Assembly: GCA_038321775.1 (NCBI GenBank)
Contig: JBBQFI010000007.1
Location: forward strand, 124,001-188,000
From: JBBQFI01 sp038321775
Lineage (GTDB): Bacteria; Verrucomicrobiota; Verrucomicrobiia; Chthoniobacterales; UBA10450
Length of the DNA: 64,000 bases
Direction of reading: 5' to 3'
Under the pieces are notes generated by a model that saw only the letters and a list, made by a program, of their open reading frames with translations, did no database searches and was not told where the DNA came from. How positions within the stretch are numbered: the stretch's first letter is position 1; every line of letters begins with the position of its first letter. Positions 8,507 through 16,576 of the stretch are shown here, piece after piece. Made by a program: the position numbers and the translations under genes.

Positions 8507-8871
8507 CCGATCTTGTTCCTTGGCAAATTTCGCTTCTCGTCCTGGAGGTAACGCTTGCCGACTTCGATTGCTTCTACGCTCCCTTACACCTTCCGGCAAG
8601 TCCGGACACGGATTCCGACGTCCATTTTGGTCTCGCGCGTCCTCCTCTTCGAAAAGTTTGCGATGTTTCCAACCCACTGCTCGTTAGGTCAAGCCAGTCG
8701 ATGTCATGTGGCTTCACCAGCCACACAGTGTGGTTGGTGCGCGGCGGTTCCTGCTTCCTATTAACCAGTAACGCCAAAAGCTAATAACTGACGTCTGATT
8801 TCCGACCTCTGATCTCTGACTTCTGGTTTGTTTCTACTTTAGACTTTCTACTTTCTAATTCTCTTCGAAAG

Positions 8872-9315
8872 CTACTTCACAGGAATCAGGTCGAACTTCC
8901 CTGAGCTTCCCTGATAAAAGAGCGCGCCTTCAGTCTTATCCCCGCCGCTCCAATGCTTGTGACCGCCCGGAATAAAAATGAATTCTCCAGGTCCCACGCG
9001 TTTCTCGCCCGCTTCGTCTTTATAGAGATAAGCGCCTTTGATCACCATGCACCACGTATCGTTAGTATGTGTGTGCATTCCATTGTCCTGGCCCGGCGCG
9101 AATTTCGTAAATGTTAGGTGCCGTCCTTTGTCCGGATCGCCCCAGAGCACCGCCATGCTCACACCGGGAACCCTTTCTTTGTACGTCGCCGTCTCCGACG
9201 AGACGTAGATCACTTCCTTGCTTTTCTCCGTCTCCGCTTTGCCCTTCGCAAAAGTCACCGAGGCCGCCAGCGCCATCGCGCCCATTACTCCGATTACGAT
9301 CAGTAATTTCTTCAT
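8872..9315 (-). CDS. periplasmic cupin-domain protein
   Basis: This is a 147-aa protein with a signal peptide (MKKLLIVIGVMGAMALAAS, cleavage after TFA). A single cupin barrel follows: motif 1 GMHTHTNDTWCMVIKGAYLY and motif 2 VGPGEFIFIPGGHKHWSGG. The two His of motif 1 (HTH), a later Glu/Asp position and the His of motif 2 can bind a metal. Such small periplasmic cupins may act as dioxygenases, sugar binders or redox proteins; the reaction cannot be assigned. A second secreted cupin is at 42425 and a frameshifted cytoplasmic one at 36676. Confidence 0.82.
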   Translation of the reverse strand: MKKLLIVIGVMGAMALAASVTFAKGKAETEKSKEVIYVSSETATYKERVPGVSMAVLWGDPDKGRHLTFTKFAPGQDNGMHTHTNDTWCMVIKGAYLYKDEAGEKRVGPGEFIFIPGGHKHWSGGDKTEGALFYQGSSGKFDLIPVK

Positions 9316-9565
9316 CGCGCGACTTTGTCGGGACCCGCGTCAAGTGTCACGCTTAAACCTATTCGGCGCCGCCGGGATGAACTGGTAGGGCGTGATCGCC
9401 GGGCGCGCCGTCCCGTCAGTGATCTCTGATCTCTGACGCCTAACTTATTTCAGTTTCTCAGTTTTTCAGCGTTTCAGATTTTCTTCCGACCTCCGACCTC
9501 CGACTTCCTCCTGTGCTTTCAATTTCCTCTTATCGTTGCCTATCGAATGACCATCGACTCAACAA

Positions 9566-9596
9566 GAACGCCCCGGCCTTGCGACGCGGGGCGTTC
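9566..9596 (-). terminator. candidate terminator hairpin
   Basis: Nine-base arms GAACGCCCC and GGGGCGTTC (9566-9574 and 9588-9596) form a perfect GC-rich stem with a 13-base loop, 12 bp beyond the stop of the 9609-10160 gene. The following bases on the minus strand are only moderately T-rich (TTGTTGAG), so intrinsic termination is likely but not certain. Confidence 0.6.
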
Positions 9597-9608
9597 AGTT
9601 CAGTTAAA

Positions 9609-10160
9609 TTAAGTTCGAGAAACGCCTGCTTGAGCAGCAGCAGGAGCCTTCGACATCGATGAAGTCGCGATGTCATCAGCGCCCGCGTTCTTGAAGATAT
9701 TTTTGGCGCGATCTTCTTCGTCGCCATCCTGCGCGTGAACCGCGATCAGATAATTGCCTGTCTTAAGTTTCTCTTCGTACCGTTTCGCTTCGATCTCGGG
9801 AATTCCCAAGCCAATTAATCCTCCGACCACGCCACCGGTTGTGGCACCGATAGCTGCGCCACTGAGCGCGGCCATGATTGGACCTGCGGCGATAAATGGG
9901 CCTATGCCCGGGATCGCAAGCGCGCCGATGCCGGCGAGCAAGCCCAGAACACCACCCGTGACTCCGCCGGCAGTCGCGCCGGTCGTCGCGCCCTCGGGCG
10001 CTTTCGTTGCCTTCACGTGACCCACGTCATGCTTGCCTTCGGTGTCCGGCATCAACACGGAAATTTCGGACGTAGCAAAACCGGCCCTTTGCAGGTTCTC
10101 CACGATTTGTTCCGCTTGCGAATGGGACTTGGCGATACAGAAAACTGATGATTTTGACAT
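9609..10160 (-). CDS. general stress-type glycine-zipper protein
   Basis: This is a 183-aa protein. The N-terminal part (SVFCIAKSHSQAEQIVENLQ, then FATSEISVLMPD) matches the YflT-like fold of heat-induced or general stress proteins. A long glycine-zipper core follows (residues about 57-115: GATTGATAGGVTGG, then GAAIGATTGGVVGGLIG), which could form a membrane hairpin. The C-terminal part (IPEIEAKRYEEKLKTGNYLIAVHAQD) repeats the alpha/beta pattern and ends in an A-rich tail. The role is unknown; association with membranes under stress is the usual suggestion. The candidate terminator at 9566-9596 follows. The BON gene lies downstream of a separate start. Confidence 0.75.
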   Translation of the reverse strand: MSKSSVFCIAKSHSQAEQIVENLQRAGFATSEISVLMPDTEGKHDVGHVKATKAPEGATTGATAGGVTGGVLGLLAGIGALAIPGIGPFIAAGPIMAALSGAAIGATTGGVVGGLIGLGIPEIEAKRYEEKLKTGNYLIAVHAQDGDEEDRAKNIFKNAGADDIATSSMSKAPAAAQAGVSRT

Positions 10161-10196
10161 ATGATTGTGTGTTTGTTCGATTTTGTTTGGTTTAGG

Positions 10197-10565
10197 TTAA
10201 TGCGATTCTTTGATCTCGAGTTGGTTATCGATCTTTGCGCCGCTGGCCGCTGACGTCGCGAGTTGTTCTATTTTTGTCTTTTCAGCGGCGCTCTTTACCG
10301 GGCCGCGGAGAGTAACCGTCCCGCCCGCCGTGATGATCTTCACGTTCTTCGCCGTCATGGTGAGTGAATCGTCTTTCACGATTGCGCGACGGATCGCGGC
10401 GGTGATCTTGATATCTTGCGGGCTGTTCGATTGATCGCCGGAGGTTTTGGTTTCACCAGAGCGGTCGCGCTCGTTTTTGGCGGAATTATCTGGTTTGGTT
10501 TCCTGCGCCACCGCTGCTAGAGCGAGGATGGAGATGCAGATTAAAGATAGCGTTATTCGTTTCAT
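10197..10565 (-). CDS. BON-domain periplasmic protein
   Basis: The start was taken at ATG 10565 (MKRITLSLICISILALAAVA), giving a standard signal peptide; an ATG five codons upstream (10580) is also possible. The mature protein begins with a low-complexity charged linker (QETKPDNSAKNERDRSGETK). A single BON domain follows (DIKITAAIRRAIVKDDSL, then NVKIITAGGTVTLRGPVKSAAEKTKIEQLA and the closing NQLEI). BON domains bind phospholipid and occur in osmotic-shock proteins such as OsmY. It lies 37 bp upstream of the stress-type gene on the same strand and may be co-transcribed with it, which fits an envelope-stress pair. Confidence 0.82.
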   Translation of the reverse strand: MKRITLSLICISILALAAVAQETKPDNSAKNERDRSGETKTSGDQSNSPQDIKITAAIRRAIVKDDSLTMTAKNVKIITAGGTVTLRGPVKSAAEKTKIEQLATSAASGAKIDNQLEIKESH

Positions 10566-10580
10566 GTAATTTTTGTGCAC

Positions 10581-10845
10581 CGCCGACGTGGCGGCCCCAC
10601 TAAAACGCAGCAGCCAGCTCCCGTGGCTCTTTTATTCTTCGATTGCCGAAATATATTTCTGCTGATTCAACAACTGAGCGAACCAGGTGTGCCGGTTTAA
10701 CGTCGTTCGCCGACACCGAGATCTGACCTCTGATTTCTGATCTCCGCCCGTCCTTCTTAATTCTTCCTTTTTCCTTCTACCTTCACTCACCCCTTGTCAT
10801 TAACCTTTGTGAGCAGATAGAAAAACGTCGGTTACCCTCTCCCCA
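10581..10845. other. gene-free spacer with word repeats
   Basis: No gene is visible. The stretch 10716-10795 is a pyrimidine-rich run built from repeated words of the type GATCTGACCTCTGATTTC and TTCCTTCTACCTTC. It belongs to the same family of intergenic tracts as those near 8.8, 9.45, 13.6, 15.0, 15.7 and 17.7 kb. Confidence 0.5.
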
Positions 10846-11500
10846 ATGGCCTTAACTCCGTCAATCGTTTTGAAATCGGAAAACGTTGCGCGGCTCGTTT
10901 TTTTGTGCGCGGAGAGAAAGTGATGCTCGATTCCGATTTAGCGATGCTATATGGCGTCGAGGCAAGAGCACTAAATCAGGCTGTAAAGCGTAATGCGCGT
11001 CGCTTTCCGGAAGATTTTATGTTTCGGCTCACTGCTAAGGAAGCCGAAACAGTCCGCCGTTCAATATCACAAACTGTGATCTCGAAAGCCTGGACCGATT
11101 CGAACTCATCACGGTTTGGGGCGAGTTCACGTTCAAGATCACAACTGTGATCTTGAAACGCGGTCAGAACCTTAAATATCTCCCCTATGCCTTCACCGAG
11201 CAGGGCGTCGCCATGCTGTCGAGTGTTCTCCGCAGCTCGCGCGCCGTCGAAGTAAACATCGTGATTATGCGCACGTTCGTGCAGCTCCGTCGTCTTATGG
11301 ACACCAACCGCGACCTCGCGCGCAAGATCGAAGGTCTCGAGAGGAAATACGACGAATACGACGTGCGGGGACGCCGTTGGATGGACTGCATTGGTCGCAT
11401 GGTGAGGCGACCGAGCAATTGGGAAATTGCGAGTCAAAAATTCGCGGTTGTATTTGAAGCGATAAAACAGCTCATCTCGCCGCCGGCGAGAATAATGGCG
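10846..11500 (+). pseudogene. broken ORF6N (KilA-N/Bro-type) gene
   Basis: Three reading frames together spell an ORF6N protein. Frame 1 from ATG 10846 gives MALTPSIVLKSENVARLVF. Frame 3 from about 10905 gives RGEKVMLDSDLAMLYGVEARALNQAVKRN and RRFPEDFMFRLT. Frame 2 from about 11147 gives LKYLPYAFTEQGVAMLSSVLRS and VNIVIMRTFVQLRR. The first break is in a run of seven T (10898-10904); one more T would restore RLVFFVRGEKVM. The second break lies in a stretch with two related words ending ACTGTGATCT (about 11070 and 11135). An extra segment of about 25 codons sits inside the coiled-coil end. ORF6N proteins are usually phage or mobile-element DNA-binding proteins. Confidence 0.7.
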
Positions 11501-11700
11501 GGGGCCGCCTTCCAAAATAGTGCGTGCATGAAAGAATCGAGCGCAGCGTTCGGCATGTGCGCGAAAAAAGCAGATTCGTTGCCGAATTGTGGCTCCGCGT
11601 TTCAGCTTTCCCTCAACGGCTCAACTACCGACCTTTTCGGCTTTTGATTCTTCTTGACCTCGTCTCGCCGACTCGCCACAATCCCCCCCGGAAAAAGCAG

Positions 11701-12444
11701 ATGATTAAAAAGGTTATCTTCTACAGCATCGCGGCACTGTTCGTCGCGGCGAGCGACCCGACCGCGTGGGCGGGCGCCGAGGGCTCAACCATAGTCTGGG
11801 GAACTCCCGCCACTATTTCCGGAGACACCGACGTCTATAGCGCGGGCTCGCTCGTGAGCGCGTTCAACATGTTTGGTCCCGACGTCACCGTAAACGGCGT
11901 CACCTTTAGCGCCTTCAACGTCACCGGCGGCTCGCAGACCGCGACCAATGGCAATTTCACTTTCACCGAAGCACCCGGCATTCTGACCCCGGGGAACAGT
12001 TTCGGATCCGGCCAGCCGCCGTTTTCCAGTCTCAGCGCCAACTACCGGACGCTCTTGAGCACGGCCATCTCCACCAGCGACAACAACACGCTCACCCTCG
12101 CGATCAATGGCCTGACCATTGGCCAGACCTACGTGTTTCAGTTCTGGGTCAACGGTTCGAGCTTCAATCCGAACATCGGTTACCGCACGACCGCGTCCGC
12201 GCCCAACCCCGTCACGCTCGACGACAACACGACCGACGCGAACGGCGGCGTCGGCCAGTTCGTGCTCGGAACATTTTTCTGCGGCTCCACCTCCGAGTTC
12301 ATCACCTTCAACGGCACCGACAACACTCAGGCACCCACGGTCAACGCCTTCCAGCTCCGCGTCGTCCCCGAGCCATCCAGTCTGGCGCTCATCATGACCG
12401 CCGGCGGAATCGGACTCGCCACGCTTTTACGGAAACGGCGCTAA
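11701..12444 (+). CDS. PEP-CTERM sorted exported protein
   Basis: This 247-aa protein starts at ATG 11701 (MIKKVIFYSIAALFVAAS), giving a signal peptide cleaved near AWA. The mature part is beta-rich with many Thr, Asn and Gly (TVNGVTFSAFNVTGG, NGLTIGQTYVFQFWVNGSS). It ends with the PEP-CTERM tripartite signal: VPEPSS, a hydrophobic helix and RKRR. It should be exported, processed by an archaeo/exosortase and placed in the envelope or extracellular polymer. No exosortase is in the window. The stop overlaps the stop of the convergent Mrr-type gene (12441-12444). Confidence 0.85.
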   Translation: MIKKVIFYSIAALFVAASDPTAWAGAEGSTIVWGTPATISGDTDVYSAGSLVSAFNMFGPDVTVNGVTFSAFNVTGGSQTATNGNFTFTEAPGILTPGNSFGSGQPPFSSLSANYRTLLSTAISTSDNNTLTLAINGLTIGQTYVFQFWVNGSSFNPNIGYRTTASAPNPVTLDDNTTDANGGVGQFVLGTFFCGSTSEFITFNGTDNTQAPTVNAFQLRVVPEPSSLALIMTAGGIGLATLLRKRR

Positions 12445-13355
12445 GGCCGAACTCCGAGCCCGACTAGATCGCGCGTACCGCGACACTTAGTCTTCGAATA
12501 ATTTGAGCAACCCCAGAACCGATTGCCCGCATTCGGGCCATGCTTCGCCTCGCGCACAACCATTTCGGCACCGCAAAGCGGACAATCTGGCGTGAGATGG
12601 TCGCGCTCGCGTTCTACAGGCGGCGCGATTTTTCCCGATGTCTGAACACTTCGAATAAATTGCAATACACCTTCGCCGTCGATCAATTCGATTGGCTTTC
12701 CTATCGCGAACGCGATTGCATCTGACGTGAAGCTCGTCGTTGCGACCAGCTTCGCTGAGGTCGCGTTGCGGTCATGAAGAACGCCATAAAGTTCCCGCAC
12801 AGTCTGAACGGGCACGGGTTTTCCACTCCAGCGCTTACATTGCACGATCGTGACATTGCCGCCGCGACCTAGGATGAGATCAACGCCACCATCGGCACCG
12901 CCGCCTAACGTCTCTTCGACTTTGTAACCTTGGCGCCTGTAAGCTTCGCCTAACAAGTCTTCGAATCGCTTCCAAGGCAATTGCCGCAGCGACTCCAGGC
13001 TTGTCTGCTGTTCGAGCATCGTCCGAGTTTTTAACGATCGCAGCGCGGAAATGGCAGCAATCGCGAGCAGCAACAGCGTGATTATCGGATGTAGCCCGCG
13101 CATTGCGTGGGGCAAGAGTCCGGGGAGGAAAACATATGCTAGTCCCGCCAGAAGGAGGCTTACCCACCATGGAAGCAAAACCAAATCGTCAGCAAGGGAG
13201 GATTTTCGTCGGGCGGGGACCGCTCGGGATGTCTTACGCTTGCCCCAATTCAAAAACTCACGCAAGAGCAGCCCGCCAAGACTGGCGAGAATTATTACCG
13301 GAATGAGCTTCCACATCATCGCGTGCATGAACTGATCAAGCTGAGGGTTCGGCAT
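12441..13355 (-). CDS. membrane-anchored Mrr-type endonuclease, copy 1
   Basis: This is a 304-aa protein with three parts. Hydrophobic segments lie near residues 15-32 and 62-100. An Mrr-cat (restriction endonuclease-like) domain follows: WKRFEDLLGEAYRRQGYKVE, GADGGVDLIL and VTIVQCKRW supply the D...QxK catalytic pattern. A C-terminal topoisomerase-type C4 zinc finger is also present (CPLCGAEMV...FWGCSNYSKTKCRGT). Such proteins are thought to cleave modified or foreign DNA near the membrane. Copy 2 at 16577-17467 is nearly identical over almost the whole length. This copy has an ARRKSS insertion near residue 48 and a longer tail (DLVGLGVRP). Confidence 0.85.
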   Translation of the reverse strand: MPNPQLDQFMHAMMWKLIPVIILASLGGLLLREFLNWGKRKTSRAVPARRKSSLADDLVLLPWWVSLLLAGLAYVFLPGLLPHAMRGLHPIITLLLLAIAAISALRSLKTRTMLEQQTSLESLRQLPWKRFEDLLGEAYRRQGYKVEETLGGGADGGVDLILGRGGNVTIVQCKRWSGKPVPVQTVRELYGVLHDRNATSAKLVATTSFTSDAIAFAIGKPIELIDGEGVLQFIRSVQTSGKIAPPVERERDHLTPDCPLCGAEMVVREAKHGPNAGNRFWGCSNYSKTKCRGTRDLVGLGVRP

Positions 13356-13652
13356 TCATCGAAATACAGCAGATTGATTGCCCATGGAGTTTACCCGCCG
13401 TGGCGGGACTTCCGATCTGCACCGCATGGCCTTCAGCTTTCTTGACTCGCCGGAGCCTTGGCGAAGGTGGTTACGCGGTCAGCCTTCCCTTTTTCAATCA
13501 GGAAACCAGGAACACAGGAAAAATCTCCCGTGTTCGCCAATTAATTTTGGAGAAGTTGTTGACCGCCGATTTCTGGTATCTGACGTCGGACCTCTGACGC
13601 TCCTATCAATATTTTTCTCGACTTGCTCTCAGGCCGACCGCAATTCAGTCTT
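13356..13652. other. gene-free spacer with repeats
   Basis: Nothing convincing is encoded. The first 30 bases match the region upstream of the second Mrr copy (17468-17500). A TTACGCGGTCAG word at about 13473 belongs to the ACGCGGTC hairpin family, and CTGACGTCGGACCTCTGAC at about 13578 belongs to the intergenic word repeats. Confidence 0.5.
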
Positions 13653-14210
13653 ATGCCAGGGCCCGACAGTATTTCCCTCGCCGCCAGCGCAGGCGCGGAA
13701 GGACTCGATTCACTCCTTGTCGGCGGCAACGCCATTAACCTGCTTGCCTACTCGCGTACCACCTTTGATGTCGATTTATTGGTGCGGGAAGCCGATGCAG
13801 AACGGTGGCTCTCCTTCTTTGCGCGGCACGGCTATGCGGTTTCCCATCGGAGCACGAACTTCATTCGTCTTCGCTTCGCTGCAGATCCGGCGGCGGCGTT
13901 TCCGGTTGACTTGATGTTGGCAGATAAAGAGACCTTTGAGAAAATACACGCCGGGAGTCAGCTCCATGATCTCGGGAAGAATGTGAGACTGGCCATCCCA
14001 AGTCCGTTGCACCTTATCGCCATGAAACTGCATGCGCTACGAAATCCGGCCCGGCTCGAGAGTGGCATTGACCTTCAGGATGTGAAACACTTGATCAGAA
14101 CCGCTCGCATCGACACATCGAGCAAAGAGTTTACAGAAATAACATTACGATATGCCCCACCGGCCCTCCGAGAAAGACTCCTCCGCGAGCTCGGACAACA
14201 ATCGAGTTAA
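13653..14210 (+). CDS. nucleotidyltransferase-like protein (AbiEii-type toxin family)
   Basis: This 185-aa protein starts at ATG 13653 (MPGPDSISLAAS). The core LLVGGNAINLLAYSRTTFDVDLLV has the GG...DxD pattern of the nucleotidyltransferase fold used by AbiEii/MenT-type toxins and by NTase proteins paired with small antitoxins. PVDLMLADKETFEKI supplies the third acidic strand, and LIAMKLHALRNP the conserved helix with Lys. Members inhibit growth by modifying tRNA or other targets when their antitoxin is lost. A short second frame overlaps its 3' end (14152-14391) and may be the partner. The region is rich in toxin-antitoxin remains. Confidence 0.75.
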   Translation: MPGPDSISLAASAGAEGLDSLLVGGNAINLLAYSRTTFDVDLLVREADAERWLSFFARHGYAVSHRSTNFIRLRFAADPAAAFPVDLMLADKETFEKIHAGSQLHDLGKNVRLAIPSPLHLIAMKLHALRNPARLESGIDLQDVKHLIRTARIDTSSKEFTEITLRYAPPALRERLLRELGQQSS

Positions 14211-14391
14211 AGAAGAGCCCGGCGCCCTCAATCTGGGAACTTTCGATTCGCTACCTGCCACCGAAGGTTTGACCAACAACGAAGCTTTCCGGCTCAGTCT
14301 CCAGCATGCCCTTCGATTGCTGCCGGCATTATTTGCGCGCGGCCTTGGCAGCCGCACCCAACACGAACATCCTGAACGCTTCCGTATTTAG
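14152..14391 (+). CDS. possible antitoxin or degraded partner of the NTase
   Basis: This is a 79-aa frame overlapping the nucleotidyltransferase gene by 59 bp in another phase. The first 25 codons are just the shifted toxin end. The later part (FDSLPATEGLTNNEAFRLSLQHALRLLPALFARG) looks like a real helical segment resembling the small proteins that accompany AbiEii-type NTases in soil bacteria. A start nearer 14230 on a non-ATG codon, or fusion and decay, is possible. The gene call is tentative. Confidence 0.4.
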   Translation: MPHRPSEKDSSASSDNNRVKEEPGALNLGTFDSLPATEGLTNNEAFRLSLQHALRLLPALFARGLGSRTQHEHPERFRI

Positions 14392-14404
14392 CTAGTCACC
14401 GCTG

Positions 14405-14431
14405 CCGCGTGAGTCGAAAGACTTTACGCGG
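14405..14431. repeat. ACGCGGTC hairpin repeat
   Basis: CCGCGTGAG, a short spacer, and CTTTACGCGG form an inverted repeat. The same element occurs at 15349-15380 and, in opposite orientation, at 31762-31792. A half-copy (TTACGCGGTCAG) is at about 13473. It behaves like a small dispersed hairpin element. Confidence 0.55.
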
Positions 14432-14433
14432 TC

Positions 14434-14506
14434 GTCCTTGGTGTTACGCAATAACTATTAACTGATCACAGATAACCGCGCTCTTGAGCGCGCCCATTCC
14501 GCATTC
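14434..14506. repeat. 73-bp direct repeat, copy 1
   Basis: The 73 bases beginning GTCCTTGGTGTTACGCAA and ending CCCATTCCGCATTC recur at 14904-14976 with two mismatches. The two copies flank the small antitoxin-like gene at 14571-14816, so that gene sits on a segment bounded by direct repeats. Confidence 0.85.
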
Positions 14507-14570
14507 CGAAATCCAAACTCGCTCCGACTTCCGCATTGAGTTTCCCTACCCGGTGGTTAGATTTTACCTC

Positions 14571-14816
14571 GTGGCGCAAGACCCCGACTCCGATCTCCTC
14601 GAAACTGTGCGTGCTCTCCCGGCCGAAGCACAGCGTGCCGTGCTGAGCTATGCGCGGTTCCTGCGCGAAGAAGAGGAACGCAATCACATCCGCGAAGACG
14701 AGGCCGGTTGGGACAAACGTTTCCAGGACAAGGAACGCATGGCGCGCTTCGCGAGTTGGGCGGAGAAATCTCGGGCCGACGATCCGCTCAAGCCACTGGA
14801 TCAATCGACTCTGTGA
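14571..14816 (+). CDS. small antitoxin-like protein, 81 aa
   Basis: The likely start is GTG at 14571 (MAQDPDSDLLETVRALPAEA). The ATG-type frame from 14484 runs through the 73-bp direct repeat and is less plausible. The protein is acidic, helical and charged (VLSYARFLREEEERNHIRED). This is the outline of DUF2281-type or other short antitoxins whose N-terminal helix reads 'xLxxLPxxxQxxVLxYVxFL'. No toxin frame follows before the second direct repeat, so it is an orphan. A second antitoxin-like gene lies at 15085-15294. Confidence 0.6.
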   Translation: MAQDPDSDLLETVRALPAEAQRAVLSYARFLREEEERNHIREDEAGWDKRFQDKERMARFASWAEKSRADDPLKPLDQSTL

Positions 14817-14903
14817 TCTCTCGGGGCACGAGAGATTCCTTCAGCGTTCTTTTCAAGTCCGCGCACCTCTCCCATTGGGAGAGGATTGGGTGAGGGGTGT
14901 TTC

Positions 14904-14976
14904 GTCCTTGGTGTTACGCAATAACTATTGACTGATCACAGATAACCACGCTCTTGAGCGCGCCCATTCCGCATTC
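14904..14976. repeat. 73-bp direct repeat, copy 2
   Basis: This is the second copy of the repeat at 14434-14506. It differs at two positions (ACTATTG for ACTATTA and CCACGC for CCGCGC). A CT-rich intergenic word tract follows to about 15045. Confidence 0.85.
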
Positions 14977-15084
14977 TGACTTCCCATCTCCGACCTCTGG
15001 CTGCTGATCTCTGATTTCATTCCGCCTTCCAAGCTCTTTCTTTTCTGAAATGACAATCGTTACGCTGGCTACTAGACTGAAAGC

Positions 15085-15294
15085 ATGAGCACCGTCGCTG
15101 AAATTCAGGAGGCGATTAGCAAGTTGCCAGAGCGCGAACAAAAAACGCTGGCGCGTTGGTTTGCACGGGTTCGCGCGGATGCTTGGGACGCTCAGATTGA
15201 ACAGGACATCCAGAGCGGGCGCCTCGAACACCTGGCTGAGGAAGCCTTGGAAGAATTTGGCGCCGGACGGACCAAAGCCTTAAGCTTAAGTTGA
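15085..15294 (+). CDS. antitoxin of a RelE-like pair
   Basis: This 69-aa protein (MSTVAEIQEAISKLPEREQK, then LARWFARVRADAWDAQIEQD and AEEALEEFGAGRTKAL) has the architecture of short antitoxins that sit upstream of RelE/ParE toxins: an N-terminal helix-rich dimer part and a flexible acidic C-terminus ending in EF-AGRTKAL. The expected toxin frame begins after 65 bp but is truncated (15359-15580). The pair is therefore probably inactive or incomplete. The antitoxin itself is intact, with an ATG start and a plausible upstream ribosome site. Confidence 0.72.
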   Translation: MSTVAEIQEAISKLPEREQKTLARWFARVRADAWDAQIEQDIQSGRLEHLAEEALEEFGAGRTKALSLS

Positions 15295-15348
15295 CCTCTG
15301 ACCGCCGCTTATTTTCAGAATTTCAGATTTCAGCGTTTCTGTTTTTCC

Positions 15349-15380
15349 GACCGCGTGAGCCGCATGGCTTTTACGCGGTC
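15349..15380. repeat. ACGCGGTC hairpin inserted at a toxin start
   Basis: The arms GACCGCGT and ACGCGGTC enclose GAGCCGCATGGCTTTT. The element occupies exactly the place where the N-terminus of the RelE-like toxin should be, and the toxin reading frame becomes recognisable just after it. Confidence 0.6.
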
Positions 15381-15580
15381 AGCGTCTCGCGGTCAAACAA
15401 TACCGCCTCTGGTTGAGCGATCCCCGTCATCCATCCGTGAAGTTTAAGAAGGTCGGCCGTTATTGGTCGGCGCGTCTGACAAATGGTTACCGCGCGCTTG
15501 GCGTTATGTCCGGCGACACGGTGATCTGGTTTTGGATTGGCGCGCATGCCGAGTATGAGCGCATAATCAAAGGTCGATAA
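15359..15580 (+). pseudogene. RelE/ParE-like toxin, 5' truncated
   Basis: From 15386 one frame reads LAVKQYRLWLSDPRHPSVKF, then KKVGRYWSARLTNGYRALGV and VIWFWIGAHAEYERIIKGR before a TAA at 15578-15580. This is the C-terminal two thirds of a RelE-superfamily mRNA interferase: the 'HPSLxFKKxxGxxWSxRVxxGYRAL' core and the final 'IGxHxEYExL' strand. The N-terminal helices are missing. Upstream in the same frame there is no start codon before a stop at 15356, and the ACGCGGTC hairpin occupies that space. It follows the intact antitoxin at 15085-15294. The remnant is too short for the standard open-frame cutoffs. Confidence 0.75.
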
Positions 15581-15600
15581 ACCTCCAGCTGACTTCTGAC

Positions 15601-15688
15601 TTGATCACTCGCGCTCCCTCGCTCGCCCCAGCTAACCTGGCTGCGTTACCGTCTACCCGGCTCAATCCCACCTCGCCGTGTTCTGACC
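15601..15688. repeat. 85-bp dispersed repeat, copy 1
   Basis: The segment starts TTGATCACTCGCGCTCCC and ends CTCGCCGTGTTCTGAC. It recurs at 17599-17682 with about 85% identity, and its second half again at about 17540-17597. It is followed here by a CT-rich word tract that continues to 15770. Confidence 0.65.
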
Positions 15689-15776
15689 TCTCACACCTAA
15701 CTTATTTCAGCTTTCAGGTTTTAGCGTCTCAGCTTTTCTTCCGGTGCCTGATCTCTGATAACTGACCTAGCGCTCG

Positions 15777-16367
15777 TTAGGTAAGCGCGCGCCGAGCGAA
15801 GAGAAGTCCTCCTACACTCAAGCCAAGTAGCACAACACTCGACCCGCCTTCCGGCACGCCATTAGTGCTGCCACTAGTCACCAGCACCGAGAACGCTGCG
15901 GTTGCGGTGAATGGCGGTGGCCCGCCGTCAGGCGAGTTTGCATTGGAAAGTGGGACCGCCGTGATACTAAACACTGATGGGTTGGTGGAAAGCTCTTCGA
16001 ACGCGTAGAGGTCGGCCGGCGTCCCCATCGGCACGGTTATGTCAAAAATGTTGCCTGTGTAGGTTCCGTTGCCCCCGCCGAAAAAGGTGAGGAACGCAGC
16101 ATCAAACGAAGCGGTCAAAGAGTTCGTCTGCGACATATTGAACGGGTTATCCGCGCCTGCGAAAATCATAGTGTAATTCGGGTCCACCACGATAGTTCCC
16201 GAGAAACCCAGCGTAAGAAAGCCGCTGGAGGGAGCCGCGACCGTTTGATTAGGATTATCCAGCGTGATCGTGACCGGATTCGACGGGCCCATTAGGACCG
16301 CTTCAGCGAGGGCCGGAAGAAGGACCAAGGCGAGCAAAGCGGCAACAAGGGAAAGGGACTTTTTCAT
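15777..16367 (-). CDS. exported protein with VPxxG-type C-terminal sorting signal
   Basis: This is a 196-aa protein taken from ATG 16367 (MKKSLSLVAALLALVLLPAL); the GTG three codons upstream (16376) is possible. A signal peptide is cleaved near AEA. The mature domain is beta-rich with Thr, Asn and Gly. The C-terminus reads NGVPEGGSSVVLLGLSVGGL followed by LFARRALT: a VPxxG motif, a hydrophobic helix and an Arg cluster. This is closest to the VPDSG-CTERM sorting signal rather than PEP-CTERM. A dedicated exosortase variant would be expected elsewhere in the genome. The stop codon TAA lies inside a CCTAACGAG word. Confidence 0.78.
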   Translation of the reverse strand: MKKSLSLVAALLALVLLPALAEAVLMGPSNPVTITLDNPNQTVAAPSSGFLTLGFSGTIVVDPNYTMIFAGADNPFNMSQTNSLTASFDAAFLTFFGGGNGTYTGNIFDITVPMGTPADLYAFEELSTNPSVFSITAVPLSNANSPDGGPPPFTATAAFSVLVTSGSTNGVPEGGSSVVLLGLSVGGLLFARRALT

Positions 16368-16576
16368 AACGGCCACTTTTTCTGAAAAAACGAGAATGAA
16401 AGCAAGCTAAATCTGCCTAATCGATAGGCAAGACGCCACCGTTGTAGAGGCGCTTGAATGCCAGTGCGGCTCGCACCAAGCGCCTGATCTATTTGAAATG
16501 CGCGCGCCGGTCGCGCCGGCGTTTGACACAGACGCCGCTACAACTACCTCCTTCGGATCCCAATCTCCTTACTTCT

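Noticed and set aside
13378..13914. 178-aa plus-strand frame before the NTase gene
   Set aside because: It runs through repeat DNA and then through the NTase gene in a wrong phase.
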